From Auritidibacter sp. Marseille-P8566 (lineage in GTDB: Bacteria; Actinomycetota; Actinomycetes; Actinomycetales; Microbacteriaceae): a stretch of 64,000 bases of DNA. The notes beneath the pieces are model-generated. The model was not told where the DNA came from. It saw nothing but the letters and a program-made list of their open reading frames with translations, and did no database searches. This document shows positions 17,568 through 26,158 of this stretch, in pieces; position 1 is the stretch's first letter; the number at the start of each line of letters is the position of its first letter. A program made the translations under genes and the position numbers. The stretch is taken from assembly GCA_945860535.1 (NCBI GenBank), contig CAMAQN010000003.1:1-64000 (forward strand), given 5' to 3'.

Positions 17568-19062
17568 TTGGGTGGACGTGACCTTCCTCGCGGATGGTTG
17601 CAACGCCACGCTCTAATAGGTTCTTGCCCAATCGCTCCGCCACAGGAAGTTCGATTGGGTACTCACCGGTAAAGCAGGCGGTGCATAGCTCGCGCTCCTG
17701 TTGATTGGTGGATGCGATCATGCCGTCTTTAGAGAGGTAGCCAAGCGAATCTGCTCCCAGCGACTTTCTAACATCCTCGACCCCGAGTCCCGACGCAATT
17801 AGTTCCGCACGAGATGCAAAGTCGATGCCGTAGAAACATGGCCAGGTAATCGGTGGACTGGAGATTCGAACGTGAACTTCAGCCGCTCCAGCTTCTTTTA
17901 GCATCTTCACCAGCGCGCGCTGGGTGTTGCCACGAACAATTGAGTCATCAACGACAATCAACCGCTTGCCGGCAATAACCTCACGCAGTGGGTTGAGTTT
18001 CAACCTGATACCCAACTGGCGAATGGTTTGCGAAGGCTGAATAAAGGTTCTACCGACGTAGGCGTTCTTTACTAACCCGTGACCGAATGGAATACCTGAG
18101 GCCTCTGAGAAACCGATAGCTGCCGGAGTACCTGACTCAGGAGTTGGCATAACCAAATCAGCTTCGACCGGATGCTCCTTGGCCAGGGTTCTACCCATCT
18201 CAACTCGAGCCTCGTAAACCACTCGGCCATTGATAGCGGTGTCTGGCCTTGCTAGATAAACGTATTCAAATACGCAGCCGGCACGCTTCTTGGTCGCGAA
18301 GGTCGCCGAGCGAAGGCCATTCTCATCGATTGCGATTAGCTCGCCAGGTTCGATCTCGCGAACAAAGGATGCGCCAACTATATCCAGCGCTGCAGACTCG
18401 GAAGCCACAACCCAGCCGCGCTCCAAGCGACCCAAAACCAGCGGCCTAACGCCCTGCGGATCGCGCGCTGCATAGAGGGTTCCCTCGTCCATGAAGGTGA
18501 GGCAGTAAGCACCCTTGATCAAAGGCAAAAGTTCTAGCGCGGTCGCCTCAAGCGATGAATCCGGGTTACCGGTTAGCAAAGCGGTTAGCACCGCGGTGTC
18601 AGTAGTGTTGCCGCTACGAAGCTCAGACTCATGATCCGGGTAGCGCTGCTCTAGAAGCTCTAGAAGCTCAGAGGTGTTGGTGAGGTTTCCGTTGTGAGCC
18701 AGCGCAATTGTGCCGTTGGCAGTTTTGCCTAGGGTCGGCTGAGCATTACGCCAATGGGAAGCACCGGTAGTTGAATACCTGGTGTGACCGATTGCGATGT
18801 GGCCCTGGAGTGATTCCAGAGCTGCCTCGTTGAAAACCTGCGAGACCAGACCCATGTCTTTGTAAACCAGGATCTTTTCGCCGGTTGAGGTTGCAATACC
18901 GGCGGATTCTTGCCCTCGGTGCTGAAGTGCGTAAAGACCGAAGTAGGTAAGTTTTGCAACTTCTTCGCCCGGTGCCCAAACACCAAAGACGCCGCACTGA
19001 TCTTGCGGACCCTTCTCACCTGGAAGGATGTCGTGATTTAGCAGACCATCGCCGCGAATCAC
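17560..19062 (-). CDS. purF: Amidophosphoribosyltransferase
   Basis: First committed step of purine synthesis: PRPP plus glutamine gives phosphoribosylamine. The 500-residue protein has a short N-terminal propeptide before the catalytic Cys of QCGVFG, the glutaminase motif LQHRGQESAGI near 47 and the PRPP-binding motif RLIVVDDSIVRGNT near 357. GTG start. It overlaps the upstream small membrane-protein gene by 4 bp and purM by 8 bp. Confidence 0.97.
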   Translation of the reverse strand: MIRGDGLLNHDILPGEKGPQDQCGVFGVWAPGEEVAKLTYFGLYALQHRGQESAGIATSTGEKILVYKDMGLVSQVFNEAALESLQGHIAIGHTRYSTTGASHWRNAQPTLGKTANGTIALAHNGNLTNTSELLELLEQRYPDHESELRSGNTTDTAVLTALLTGNPDSSLEATALELLPLIKGAYCLTFMDEGTLYAARDPQGVRPLVLGRLERGWVVASESAALDIVGASFVREIEPGELIAIDENGLRSATFATKKRAGCVFEYVYLARPDTAINGRVVYEARVEMGRTLAKEHPVEADLVMPTPESGTPAAIGFSEASGIPFGHGLVKNAYVGRTFIQPSQTIRQLGIRLKLNPLREVIAGKRLIVVDDSIVRGNTQRALVKMLKEAGAAEVHVRISSPPITWPCFYGIDFASRAELIASGLGVEDVRKSLGADSLGYLSKDGMIASTNQQERELCTACFTGEYPIELPVAERLGKNLLERGVATIREEGHVHPNA

Positions 19063-19388
19063 TGATTAGCTCTTTCAGCCAAAGCTCGCTTGGTCTTTCT
19101 AGAGGTCAGCAAATCAATTGCAAGTGCGAAGAACAAACCCAGGCCAAAGCCCAGGGAACCAAGGGACAGAATCAACAGTCCAAGAATGTTCTCGTTAGAA
19201 CGCTGATCTTGAGGGATTAGAAGAAAAACCACAAAGGCTGCGACTGCTCCAAAAACAGCGCCGGTAATTGCCCAGGTTGCAATCTTTGGTGCACGGCGAA
19301 TCTCTACCTCTTCGGGCAGGTTTTGCTTGGGCTTGGTCACATACTCATTAAACAATGTTTTAGCCTGCCAGCGCGGGTTTTTACGCAA
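19059..19388 (-). CDS. Two-TM membrane protein upstream of purF
   Basis: A 109-residue protein with two hydrophobic segments (about 36-57 and 68-92), a Pro/Glu-rich N-terminus and a basic C-terminus (TSRKTKRALAERA). I do not recognise the family. The start is unsettled: the ATG at 19388 and a GTG at 19340 are both in frame and neither has a strong ribosome-binding site. The 4-bp overlap with purF argues that it is a real, coupled gene. Confidence 0.6.
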   Translation of the reverse strand: MRKNPRWQAKTLFNEYVTKPKQNLPEEVEIRRAPKIATWAITGAVFGAVAAFVVFLLIPQDQRSNENILGLLILSLGSLGFGLGLFFALAIDLLTSRKTKRALAERANQ

Positions 19389-19406
19389 ATGGGTGGGCTG
19401 GATTTA

Positions 19407-19736
19407 TCAAAAGACCGAAGCTATTTCGTGGGCACGTACCCCAGAAAGCACCATCCCAGCACCAATTGGGACCTCATCAAAGGAAATGTGCTTTAGCGCA
19501 AGCTCTATGAATAGTTCCGGAATGATCTCAACCACGTTCGGTGGTGTGCCGCGGCGGTGGTCCATACCCGCGATGCACTGCACCGCACCATACGGAGGAA
19601 CGCGCAATTCGATTGTTCCACCCGGGTGGCGAATCTCGATTTCTTGCAGCAGGTAGCGAACCGCGGTCGGCAGCTGATCGGGAAGGTTTGCGAGTGCTAA
19701 TTCACCTTCTTGCGCGGAGATTCGCTTTTTACCCAT
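19407..19736 (-). CDS. Sterol-carrier (SCP2)-family protein of the purF neighbourhood
   Basis: A 109-residue protein matching the actinobacterial 'sterol carrier family protein' encoded beside purF: AVRYLLQEIEIRHPGG near 25, then RVPPYGAVQCIAG and HRRGTPPNVVE. It has no signal peptide or TM segment. The ligand is unknown. It is 18 bp upstream of the two-TM gene on the same strand and divergent from the carotenoid-type UbiA gene, with 37 bp between them. Confidence 0.82.
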   Translation of the reverse strand: MGKKRISAQEGELALANLPDQLPTAVRYLLQEIEIRHPGGTIELRVPPYGAVQCIAGMDHRRGTPPNVVEIIPELFIELALKHISFDEVPIGAGMVLSGVRAHEIASVF

Positions 19737-19773
19737 ACCTAATTATCTATGGGCTTGGGCTTAGGCTGGTGGG

Positions 19774-20613
19774 GTGCTCAGACGCCTATTAGTAATCTCC
19801 CGCCCAGTGCTGTGGGTAAACACCATCGGCACCTCAGTGATGGGTATGTGGCTTGCCGGCTACCTCTGGGACTGGCGCATGCTGCCGATTCTTATTTGGG
19901 TGACCCTGCCGTTCAACCTATTGATCTACGGCATCAACGACATCTTTGATCAGGAAACCGACAACATAAACGCCCGCAAGGGTGGTTATGAAGGCGCACA
20001 CATTTCTCCAAGTGAGGTGAAGCCAATTTGGTGGGGAGTAATTCTCACTAACGTTCCATTCTTGGTTAACTTCGCAATCACCTTGCCATGGCAGGCAACC
20101 GCCTGGATGGTCGCCTACAGCCTGTTCTTCACCTTCTACTCAGCACCTCCGCTGAGGTTCAAGGCTCGTCCCTACCTGGACAGCTTCTCAAACACCGACT
20201 ACGCCTTCCCACTGGCATTTGTGCCACTTGCCCTTGGTCACGAACCACTTTGGTTGGCGGTGTTTGGTCTAATGGCTTGGTCGATTGCCAAGCATGCCTA
20301 TGACGCAATTCAGGACATCCCGCAGGATTCCGACACTGGAATCCAAACCACCGCGGTTCACCTGGGTGTCAAAAAGACCTTGGTTTGGTCTGGTTTCTGG
20401 TGGGCAGTATCAACGGTGCTTTTTGCTTTGGTAAACATCCCGGTAGCAATCGTGAACTTTGTCATCGCCGGCTACCTGGTGCTGACTGTTTGGCGCACGC
20501 CAACCCCTAAGCGTGCTCACGACGTTTATAAGTACTCGATCGCTTTCCCATACGTCGCCGGTGCAGTAGCCGGTGTGCAGCTTGTAACGGCAATCGCACT
20601 CGGCTGGTATTAG
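19774..20613 (+). CDS. UbiA-family prenyltransferase, lycopene-elongase-like
   Basis: A 279-residue membrane protein with about eight TM segments and the UbiA Asp-rich motif NDIFDQETDNINARKGGYEG near residue 53. The second motif is DAIQDIPQDSDTGIQT near 170. The first motif followed by ARKGG is characteristic of C50-carotenoid elongases (CrtEb/LyeJ type), which add C5 units to lycopene. The start is GTG at 19774. The gene runs directly into a CrtI-type desaturase (TAGTG), supporting a carotenoid role. It could also act on another polyprenyl acceptor. Confidence 0.8.
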   Translation: MLRRLLVISRPVLWVNTIGTSVMGMWLAGYLWDWRMLPILIWVTLPFNLLIYGINDIFDQETDNINARKGGYEGAHISPSEVKPIWWGVILTNVPFLVNFAITLPWQATAWMVAYSLFFTFYSAPPLRFKARPYLDSFSNTDYAFPLAFVPLALGHEPLWLAVFGLMAWSIAKHAYDAIQDIPQDSDTGIQTTAVHLGVKKTLVWSGFWWAVSTVLFALVNIPVAIVNFVIAGYLVLTVWRTPTPKRAHDVYKYSIAFPYVAGAVAGVQLVTAIALGWY

Positions 20614-22025
20614 TGGCAAAGATTGTCGTTTTAGGAGCCGGACTTTCTGGATTAGCGAGCGCCGCCTTATTGGCGCAAGCAGGCCACGACGTCACGGTTT
20701 TGGAAAAGAACAGTTGGCTCGGTGGTAAGTCTCGCAGGATTGAACTTGCCGGTCAACGCATGGACACCGGCCCTGCCCTGGTCACCTTCCCCGAGGTGTG
20801 GCAACAGGTTCTAGATACCTTTGACTCACTTGGAAAAGTAAAAGCTAAGGACCACGCGAACTTGAGTTTTACAAAGCTCAAAGAGGTTGGCCGCTACTAC
20901 CTAAGAAACCACGTCACAGACTTGCCCGTAAGGCCTGAGCACCACTGGCACAAAGCATGGAGCCAGTTCTCCAAAGAGCACGACGCCCTGACGCCTTCGA
21001 TTTCAAAGCTATTGACCTCAAGCCCACTTGACCCAGCCGCGCTACCGGCACTTGCCAAGATGGCCAAAGTCTATGGAGTTAGGCTCACCACCTCCAGCTA
21101 TCTCCAATCGCTGAAATACATGCCCCAGGCGCTCAAAGAAGTGATCTCAATCCACACCCTAAACGCCGGTGTTTCCCCAAACCGCTCGCTAGCTCTCTAC
21201 GCATCAATGACCGCAGCCATGGCATCACAGGGCATCTCGGTGCCGGTTGGTGGGGTAAATGAAATCGCACTAGCTCTTGGTCGTCTCGCTGTTGCAGCCG
21301 GAGCCAAGATCGAACTTGGTGCTGGTGTCAAAGCGATTGGCAAGCGCTCGGTAAAAACTCAAACTGCTGAGTACAGCTTTGATCACCTGATTAGCTCCCT
21401 GGATCCTGGTGTACTGAAAGCGATTCAAACCGGTAAGCCAAACAAGCTTGCGAAGCATCGCTCTTGCTCGGGAGTTGCCATCTACGCGGTGCTCAAAGAG
21501 CCGCTGCCGCAGGATGTTGTCACTCACTCGGTGATCATGCCCGACGATGCAGAAAAGCTTCACGAGAGTCTGGACAAAGCCCTTCCTCCTGAGCAAACCA
21601 TGACGTTTGTGAACTACTACCGAGCCGGCGAGATCTACCCGAACACCAAGGACACCGTTGCTGTTCTAATAACCGCGCCTGCCGATGGCAAAAAGCACGA
21701 TCTCAATAGCGAGTGGGTGAGAAACGAACTAGACCGGGTGTCTCAAAAGCTTGGGCTGTCGGTAGCTATTGATGAGCTATTTGAAGAGTATGAGATTTTG
21801 AACCCGGATTACTTTGCTCAGTTCGGTGCAGCCGGTGGTGCACTTTATGGAGCAACCAGACCACTTTGGCAATCTGGTCCGTTCCACAACCCGCAGTATC
21901 ACAACCCGTTTCGCCCAAGACTTTGGCGAGTGGGGGCATCGGTTCACCCGGGGGGTGGCATTCCAGCCGTTCTGGGAGGAACACTAATTGCCACCCGAAA
22001 GATGCTTCGAGCATTCGGGAAGTAA
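20613..22025 (+). CDS. CrtI/CrtD-type carotenoid desaturase
   Basis: A 470-residue FAD-dependent oxidoreductase. It has an N-terminal dinucleotide-binding fold (VLGAGLSGLASAALLAQAGH ... EKNSWLGGKSRR), a MDTGPALVTFPEVW substrate-loop region near 50, and a C-terminal carotenoid-desaturase signature RVGASVHPGGGIPAVLGG near 435. Paired with a lycopene-elongase-like gene, it resembles the CrtD 3,4-desaturases of bacterioruberin-type pathways more than a primary phytoene desaturase. No crtE or crtB is in the window. GTG start sharing one base with the upstream stop. Confidence 0.83.
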   Translation: MAKIVVLGAGLSGLASAALLAQAGHDVTVLEKNSWLGGKSRRIELAGQRMDTGPALVTFPEVWQQVLDTFDSLGKVKAKDHANLSFTKLKEVGRYYLRNHVTDLPVRPEHHWHKAWSQFSKEHDALTPSISKLLTSSPLDPAALPALAKMAKVYGVRLTTSSYLQSLKYMPQALKEVISIHTLNAGVSPNRSLALYASMTAAMASQGISVPVGGVNEIALALGRLAVAAGAKIELGAGVKAIGKRSVKTQTAEYSFDHLISSLDPGVLKAIQTGKPNKLAKHRSCSGVAIYAVLKEPLPQDVVTHSVIMPDDAEKLHESLDKALPPEQTMTFVNYYRAGEIYPNTKDTVAVLITAPADGKKHDLNSEWVRNELDRVSQKLGLSVAIDELFEEYEILNPDYFAQFGAAGGALYGATRPLWQSGPFHNPQYHNPFRPRLWRVGASVHPGGGIPAVLGGTLIATRKMLRAFGK

Positions 22026-22053
22026 CTCAAAGACCCAATAGTTGGAGTATTCC

Positions 22054-22647
22054 ATGAGCCATGTATCTAAGACCGCACACACCGAAGTCCCGATCTCTGA
22101 CGTAATTGCAAATCGCTTTAGCCCAAGGGTTTATGATCCAACTCACACCATCAGTGACGATGAGGTTTTGCGTCTATCTGAGGCAGCGCGATGGGCTCCC
22201 TCTGGTAACAATGGTCAGCCTTGGCGTTTTGCTTTCCTAAAGCGTGAAGACGCAACTTTCCAGGTGATTGCAGACACTGGTCTTTCAGGTTTCAACAAAT
22301 CTTGGGCACCACATGCATCACTTTTGGTTGTTGCCTTCGCCGACAAGTTCAAGGCCGACGGATCCGCAATCGATCGCCACGCATCGTATTTCAACAACGC
22401 TCTGGCAACAGCTCAGATCGTGCTTGAGGCTGAGGCACTTGGTCTGAAGTCTCACTACATGGGCGGCATTGACCACGAAGAAATCCTTCGCATTTTTGGT
22501 ATCGAAGATGCATGGGTGACCTGCGTTATTTCGGTCGGCGCATTGGGCGATCCGGCCGCTGCCAGCGAGGCTCTGCAGCAGCGTGAGGCTGCTCCAAGAG
22601 AGCGCAAAGCACTCACCGAAATAGTCGTCGAGGCACCGAGCAAGTAG
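22054..22647 (+). CDS. Nitroreductase-family FMN flavoprotein
   Basis: A 197-residue nitroreductase. ISDVIANRFSPRVYD is followed by the FMN-binding RWAPSGNNGQPWRF near 45; the centre reads ASYFNNALATAQIVLEAEAL, and GLKSHYMGG follows. It may reduce quinones, nitro compounds or flavins. I prefer the ATG at 22054, which follows GGAG at 22045, over a TTG four codons earlier. A hairpin follows the stop codon. Confidence 0.9.
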   Translation: MSHVSKTAHTEVPISDVIANRFSPRVYDPTHTISDDEVLRLSEAARWAPSGNNGQPWRFAFLKREDATFQVIADTGLSGFNKSWAPHASLLVVAFADKFKADGSAIDRHASYFNNALATAQIVLEAEALGLKSHYMGGIDHEEILRIFGIEDAWVTCVISVGALGDPAAASEALQQREAAPRERKALTEIVVEAPSK

Positions 22648-22661
22648 CTCACAAGAGTAGG

Positions 22662-22684
22662 CTTTCGGGTTAGAACCCCGAAAG
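22662..22684 (+). promoter_or_regulatory. Perfect 8-bp-stem hairpin between nitroreductase and MFS genes
   Basis: CTTTCGGG (22662-22669) pairs with CCCGAAAG (22677-22684) around a 7-nt loop. There is no T-run after it, so it is not a standard Rho-independent terminator. It lies 13 bp before the ATT proposed as the MFS start, so it could attenuate transcription or influence translation. Confidence 0.5.
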
Positions 22685-22697
22685 ATTAGGCAGCAAA

Positions 22698-23945
22698 ATT
22701 ACCGCGTCCACGAAGACTAAATTCAGCGCTTCATTCCAAAAACTCTGGTCCGCCAGCGCTGCCAGCAATGTGGCAGACGGATTGCTAAAAACCGCGGCCC
22801 CGTTGCTTGCCACCACCCTGACCAAGGATCCGTTTTGGATCTCCACCATCTCTGCTTTGGTGATGCTGCCTTGGTTGCTGTTCGCAATTCCAATTGGCGG
22901 ATTGGTAGATCGAATCAATCGCCGACACATGCTGGCTTTGGCAAACACCATTCGTCTCTCAGCCGCTTTGCTTCTTGCGTTCACGGTCGGTTACGAGGTA
23001 ATCACCCTGCCGATTCTGCTGCTTTCGGTTTTCTTGTTTGGTGTTGGTGAGGTTATCTACGACACTACGATTCAGTCGATGATCCCGCAGGTGCTGGAAA
23101 CCGATCAGCTGGATAGGGGCAATGCAAGGTTGCAAATCACCGGCATCACCCTAGGTGAATTTGTCGGAGCTCCACTCAGTGGTGTGCTCTTCGCGGCATC
23201 GATCGCTTTGCCATTCTTCTTCGGAGCAGCCGGAATTTTAGCTGCCGTACTACTCGTGCTAACCATCCCGTTGAACTACTCAAACAAGCCAGCCCCAGAA
23301 ACCAAAAAGGAACCGACTAAGTTCTGGGCCGATATTCGATTTGGGATTCGCTATCTCTACGAAGACAAGACGCTGTTGCGTCTTGTGGTGTTGACTTCGT
23401 CGATTGGGTTCTTCTTCGCCGCATCAAGTTCAACGATGGTGCTATTTCTAACCGAAACCCTGGACGCTCCAATTGCGCTGGTTGGTGTTTTGTTCGCAAC
23501 CCCCGCGATTGGAGCGATTGCGGGTTCAGTCTTCACCCCGAAACTCTCCAAGCGATTTGGTAGAACCAAAATTATGGCCTGGTCGATTCTTGGATCGAGT
23601 GTTCTGGTTTTCATTCAGGGCTTTTCGCCAAACTATTGGGTGTTGGCGGTATTGGTGACCCTGGGAACCGCAATCATCACAGCTTGGAACATCCTGTTGA
23701 TGTCCACCTACCACCAGATCATCCCAAGTGAACTGTTTGGGCGAATTCATGGAACTAGAAGAACATTGGTCTGGGGCATGATGCCGATTGGGTCGCTACT
23801 TGGCGGAGTGGTCGCCAGTGTTGACCTGCGCTTGCCATTCATTGCAGGCGGTATTGCCTGTTCGATACTTGCAATCTCGGGATTTAAGTTCATCGTAAAT
23901 CTGGAGAATTCTCTAATCAACAAAACTACCGAGGAGGAAAAATGA
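22698..23945 (+). CDS. MFS exporter (MFS_3/enterobactin-exporter type) with a non-standard start
   Basis: A membrane transporter with about 12 TM segments, containing VDRINRRHM after TM2 and SELFGRIHGTRRTLVWG near the C-terminal third, typical of MFS_3. The only in-frame GTG/ATG/TTG near the 5' end is a GTG at 22770, in the middle of TM1. In-frame sequence upstream (SFQKLWSASAASNVADG) clearly belongs to the family N-terminus. No ordinary start codon occurs between the stop at 22671 and that GTG. I therefore place the start at ATT 22698, 7 nt after TTAGG (415 residues). An assembly error or decayed start is the alternative. Confidence 0.75.
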   Translation: MTASTKTKFSASFQKLWSASAASNVADGLLKTAAPLLATTLTKDPFWISTISALVMLPWLLFAIPIGGLVDRINRRHMLALANTIRLSAALLLAFTVGYEVITLPILLLSVFLFGVGEVIYDTTIQSMIPQVLETDQLDRGNARLQITGITLGEFVGAPLSGVLFAASIALPFFFGAAGILAAVLLVLTIPLNYSNKPAPETKKEPTKFWADIRFGIRYLYEDKTLLRLVVLTSSIGFFFAASSSTMVLFLTETLDAPIALVGVLFATPAIGAIAGSVFTPKLSKRFGRTKIMAWSILGSSVLVFIQGFSPNYWVLAVLVTLGTAIITAWNILLMSTYHQIIPSELFGRIHGTRRTLVWGMMPIGSLLGGVVASVDLRLPFIAGGIACSILAISGFKFIVNLENSLINKTTEEEK

Positions 23946-24274
23946 AGCGCTACGTAATCTATGTAATTGACACCGCAACCAATACCGGTGGCCCTGGCGA
24001 GATGGCGGCTATTGATGCTTTCAACGATCACCTACAGTCCAACAGCCACTGGATTACCGCAGCTGGCATTGGTGCTCCCGCAACCGCCAAGGTCATCGAT
24101 AACCGACTAGGCGCAGGCTTGGTAATGCCTGGATCGTTGTTTGACTCGGAAGAGTTTTACAGTGGCTTTTGGCTAATCCAAGCCGAGTCAGATGCACAAT
24201 CTCAAGAGCTCGCACTCGCTGGATCTAAGGCTTGCAATCGCAAGGTAGAGCTGCGTCCATACTTGGGGCAGTAG
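23942..24274 (+). CDS. YciI-like (YCII-related) protein
   Basis: A 110-residue ferredoxin-like protein with the YCII/DGPF layout: MKRYVIYVIDT strand, helix with AIDAFNDHLQ, SHWITAAGIG, and a FWLIQAESDAQSQELA segment near the C-terminus. The catalytic role is uncertain. GAGGAGG directly precedes the ATG, and the start overlaps the MFS stop by 4 bp, so the two genes form an operon. Confidence 0.8.
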   Translation: MKRYVIYVIDTATNTGGPGEMAAIDAFNDHLQSNSHWITAAGIGAPATAKVIDNRLGAGLVMPGSLFDSEEFYSGFWLIQAESDAQSQELALAGSKACNRKVELRPYLGQ

Positions 24275-24313
24275 TAAACAGCGACTGCACAATATCAAGA
24301 CCACCAGAAAGTA

Positions 24314-24703
24314 GTGACAGTGACAAAACCGGCTTCGATAAAGGCAATTCGTAAGGTCCTCGCCGCAGGTTCAGTTGTCTTTGGCCTGAGTGCTATCGCA
24401 CTGATTGCCGTTCCAGAAATTTTCTCCGACCTACTGTGGCTACCCAACAATCCAGAACTTGACTGGGCTATGCGAATGATGGGCATTATCTTGGTCGCAC
24501 TCTCGGGCAACATGTATTTGGTTTCCAAGCACGGCACTGACAAAGCCGTTTTGTTTTCTGGCCGCCTGATGCTGTTTAGCGCAGCCGGCCTAGGAGTTAT
24601 CACGCTTACGATTCCAACCAACGGGAGCTGGTTTGCACAGGCTTACGCCTTGGTTGGTTTTGGTTTTAGCGCTGCCTACGCCTGGGCTTTGGCTAGGAGG
24701 TAA
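24314..24703 (+). CDS. Four-TM membrane protein of unknown function
   Basis: A 129-residue protein with four hydrophobic segments (about 16-35, 52-70, 77-95 and 102-124) and short loops. The family is not recognised. The start may be GTG 24314 or GTG 24320; both fall after a weak GAAAG. It is followed 5 bp later by the alpha-CTD-like gene, suggesting cotranscription. Confidence 0.65.
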   Translation: MTVTKPASIKAIRKVLAAGSVVFGLSAIALIAVPEIFSDLLWLPNNPELDWAMRMMGIILVALSGNMYLVSKHGTDKAVLFSGRLMLFSAAGLGVITLTIPTNGSWFAQAYALVGFGFSAAYAWALARR

Positions 24704-24708
24704 TTGAC

Positions 24709-24966
24709 ATGTCTCAAAAACCTCAGCGTGCCATAAAACGTGCCGTGGCAGCAGGTAGAGACGACTATGACCTGCACGATCAGGAGTGGCAAAGAATTGG
24801 GCTTTCAACCCCTGCCAGACGAGCCCTGGTGGATGCCAAGCTCTACAAGATTTCAGACCTAAGAAAGATTTCTCTGACAGAACTAACCGCCCTGCACGGC
24901 ATGGGCAAGTCTGCAATCGCTCGCATCAAAGTGATTATGGAAGCCAAGAAGATTAACTTTCGGTAG
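24709..24966 (+). CDS. Stand-alone helix-hairpin-helix protein resembling the RNA polymerase alpha C-terminal domain
   Basis: An 85-residue protein with a basic N-terminus (KPQRAIKRAVAAGRD), then GLSTPARRALVDAKLYKISDL and LTALHGMGKSAIARIK. That spacing of an 'LSTxAxxAL' helix and a GxGxxxxxxIK hairpin is the pattern of the alpha-CTD/HhH fold, which binds DNA. It is probably a small nucleic-acid-binding protein. Start ATG behind AGGAGG. Cotranscribed with the four-TM gene. Confidence 0.72.
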   Translation: MSQKPQRAIKRAVAAGRDDYDLHDQEWQRIGLSTPARRALVDAKLYKISDLRKISLTELTALHGMGKSAIARIKVIMEAKKINFR

Positions 24967-25018
24967 TTGGCAGCGATGAGTGCTACTAGCAGTGGTTCGG
25001 CATTGAAAGGGGTGCAAA

Positions 25019-25846
25019 GTGCGATTTGCTAATAGCAAAGCCCTGGCCCTTATTAGATCAAGCCATCCAATACCCTGTTTGGCCGTTGCGCTGTTTTCTG
25101 GACTGCTTGCTATCGGCTTGGGATTACCCATGGAAAGAGCTGGCCTGATTTTCACTGCCGTTCTTTTGCAGCAGATATCCGTTGGGCTCTCTAATGACTG
25201 GATCGATTACCGACGCGATATGGCAGCGAACAGAAGCGATAAGCCCACCGTTTCTGGCTTGGTTAGGGTTTCTTGGCTACGAACCGGATCCCTCTTCGCA
25301 ATAGCCCTGGCAATCGTCACCTCTCTTGCAATGGGCCCTAGCGCGTTTTTGGTGATGCTCCTGATGCTTCTTGCGGGCTGGTCATACAACCTCGGGATGA
25401 AACTCAATTGGTTATCTCCGATTCCCTATGCCGTTGGCTTTGGAACCATTCCAATCTTTGTTGGCATGGCTGCCAGTGAACCGTTCTGGGTCGAGCCATG
25501 GATAGTTATGGCTGCTGCACTACTGGGTGTTTCTGCCCACTTCGCAAATGTTCTGCCTGATATGCAGGCAGATAAGCTCACCGGGGTCAGGGCACTTCCT
25601 CACCTAATGGGTCAGCGTCTGTCGGCGGTTGTTATTTCGCTGAGTGCTCTGGCTGCAACGCTGTTGGTTGTGACCCAGTCGAAAAATCTTCCTACGGAAG
25701 CTGCGATAGTCGGTCTTGCCGCAACCGTGGTCTTGGCAGGTATTGCTAGCTTGCTATCGCTTAGGGCACAGCCGCCGAGGATAGCTTTTTTGCTTTTGAT
25801 ACTGGCTTCGCTGGTAAACGTGATCTTGCTGATGTTTGGTGCTTAG
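25019..25846 (+). CDS. UbiA-family prenyltransferase (second copy)
   Basis: A 275-residue membrane protein with about eight TM segments. The first Asp-rich motif is NDWIDYRRD near residue 60 and the second DMQADKLTGVRALPH near 180. Both motifs are complete, so it should transfer a prenyl group, but the acceptor is not evident and no quinone or heme genes are adjacent. It differs from the lycopene-elongase-like copy in motif and in lacking a desaturase neighbour. GTG start behind AAAGGGG. Confidence 0.82.
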   Translation: MRFANSKALALIRSSHPIPCLAVALFSGLLAIGLGLPMERAGLIFTAVLLQQISVGLSNDWIDYRRDMAANRSDKPTVSGLVRVSWLRTGSLFAIALAIVTSLAMGPSAFLVMLLMLLAGWSYNLGMKLNWLSPIPYAVGFGTIPIFVGMAASEPFWVEPWIVMAAALLGVSAHFANVLPDMQADKLTGVRALPHLMGQRLSAVVISLSALAATLLVVTQSKNLPTEAAIVGLAATVVLAGIASLLSLRAQPPRIAFLLLILASLVNVILLMFGA

Positions 25847-25852
25847 AGGTAA

Positions 25853-26131
25853 TTAGCCCTTGCGCTTTACCCATAGCAGACCGCCAAGGCCTGCCAAAAA
25901 TACGGCGGTTGGAGCAACGAAATCCAAGGCGGAGAACCAGTCGGTTTGGCTATTGATAATCACGAATAGGTAGCCAGCTAAACCCATGCCCACCAGCGCC
26001 CAGGCAATGCCCTTAGAGGTTCTTACGTCAATCCGATTTAGCTCTTCGCGGGTTCTGGCGATCTGCTTACCGCAGGCTGCGCAGTCATAGTCGGTAGGTG
26101 AGATTGCTTCATTGCAGTGTGGACAGGTCAT
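25853..26131 (-). CDS. Zinc-ribbon membrane protein
   Basis: A 92-residue protein. An N-terminal zinc ribbon with CPHC at residue 3 and CAAC at 17 is followed by a short helix and two TM segments (about 41-58 and 69-85), ending WVKRKG. The type is common in actinobacteria and has no assigned function. It converges with the UbiA gene and lies downstream of the ABC exporter operon, 27 bp from it, so it may be cotranscribed with it. Confidence 0.72.
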   Translation of the reverse strand: MTCPHCNEAISPTDYDCAACGKQIARTREELNRIDVRTSKGIAWALVGMGLAGYLFVIINSQTDWFSALDFVAPTAVFLAGLGGLLWVKRKG

Positions 26132-26158
26132 GTCCCTAGCTTAGAACCAAACGCATCT

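Noticed and set aside
22662-22684. Hairpin after the nitroreductase gene as a Rho-independent terminator
   Set aside because: The stem is good but no T-run follows on either strand; recorded as a regulatory hairpin instead.
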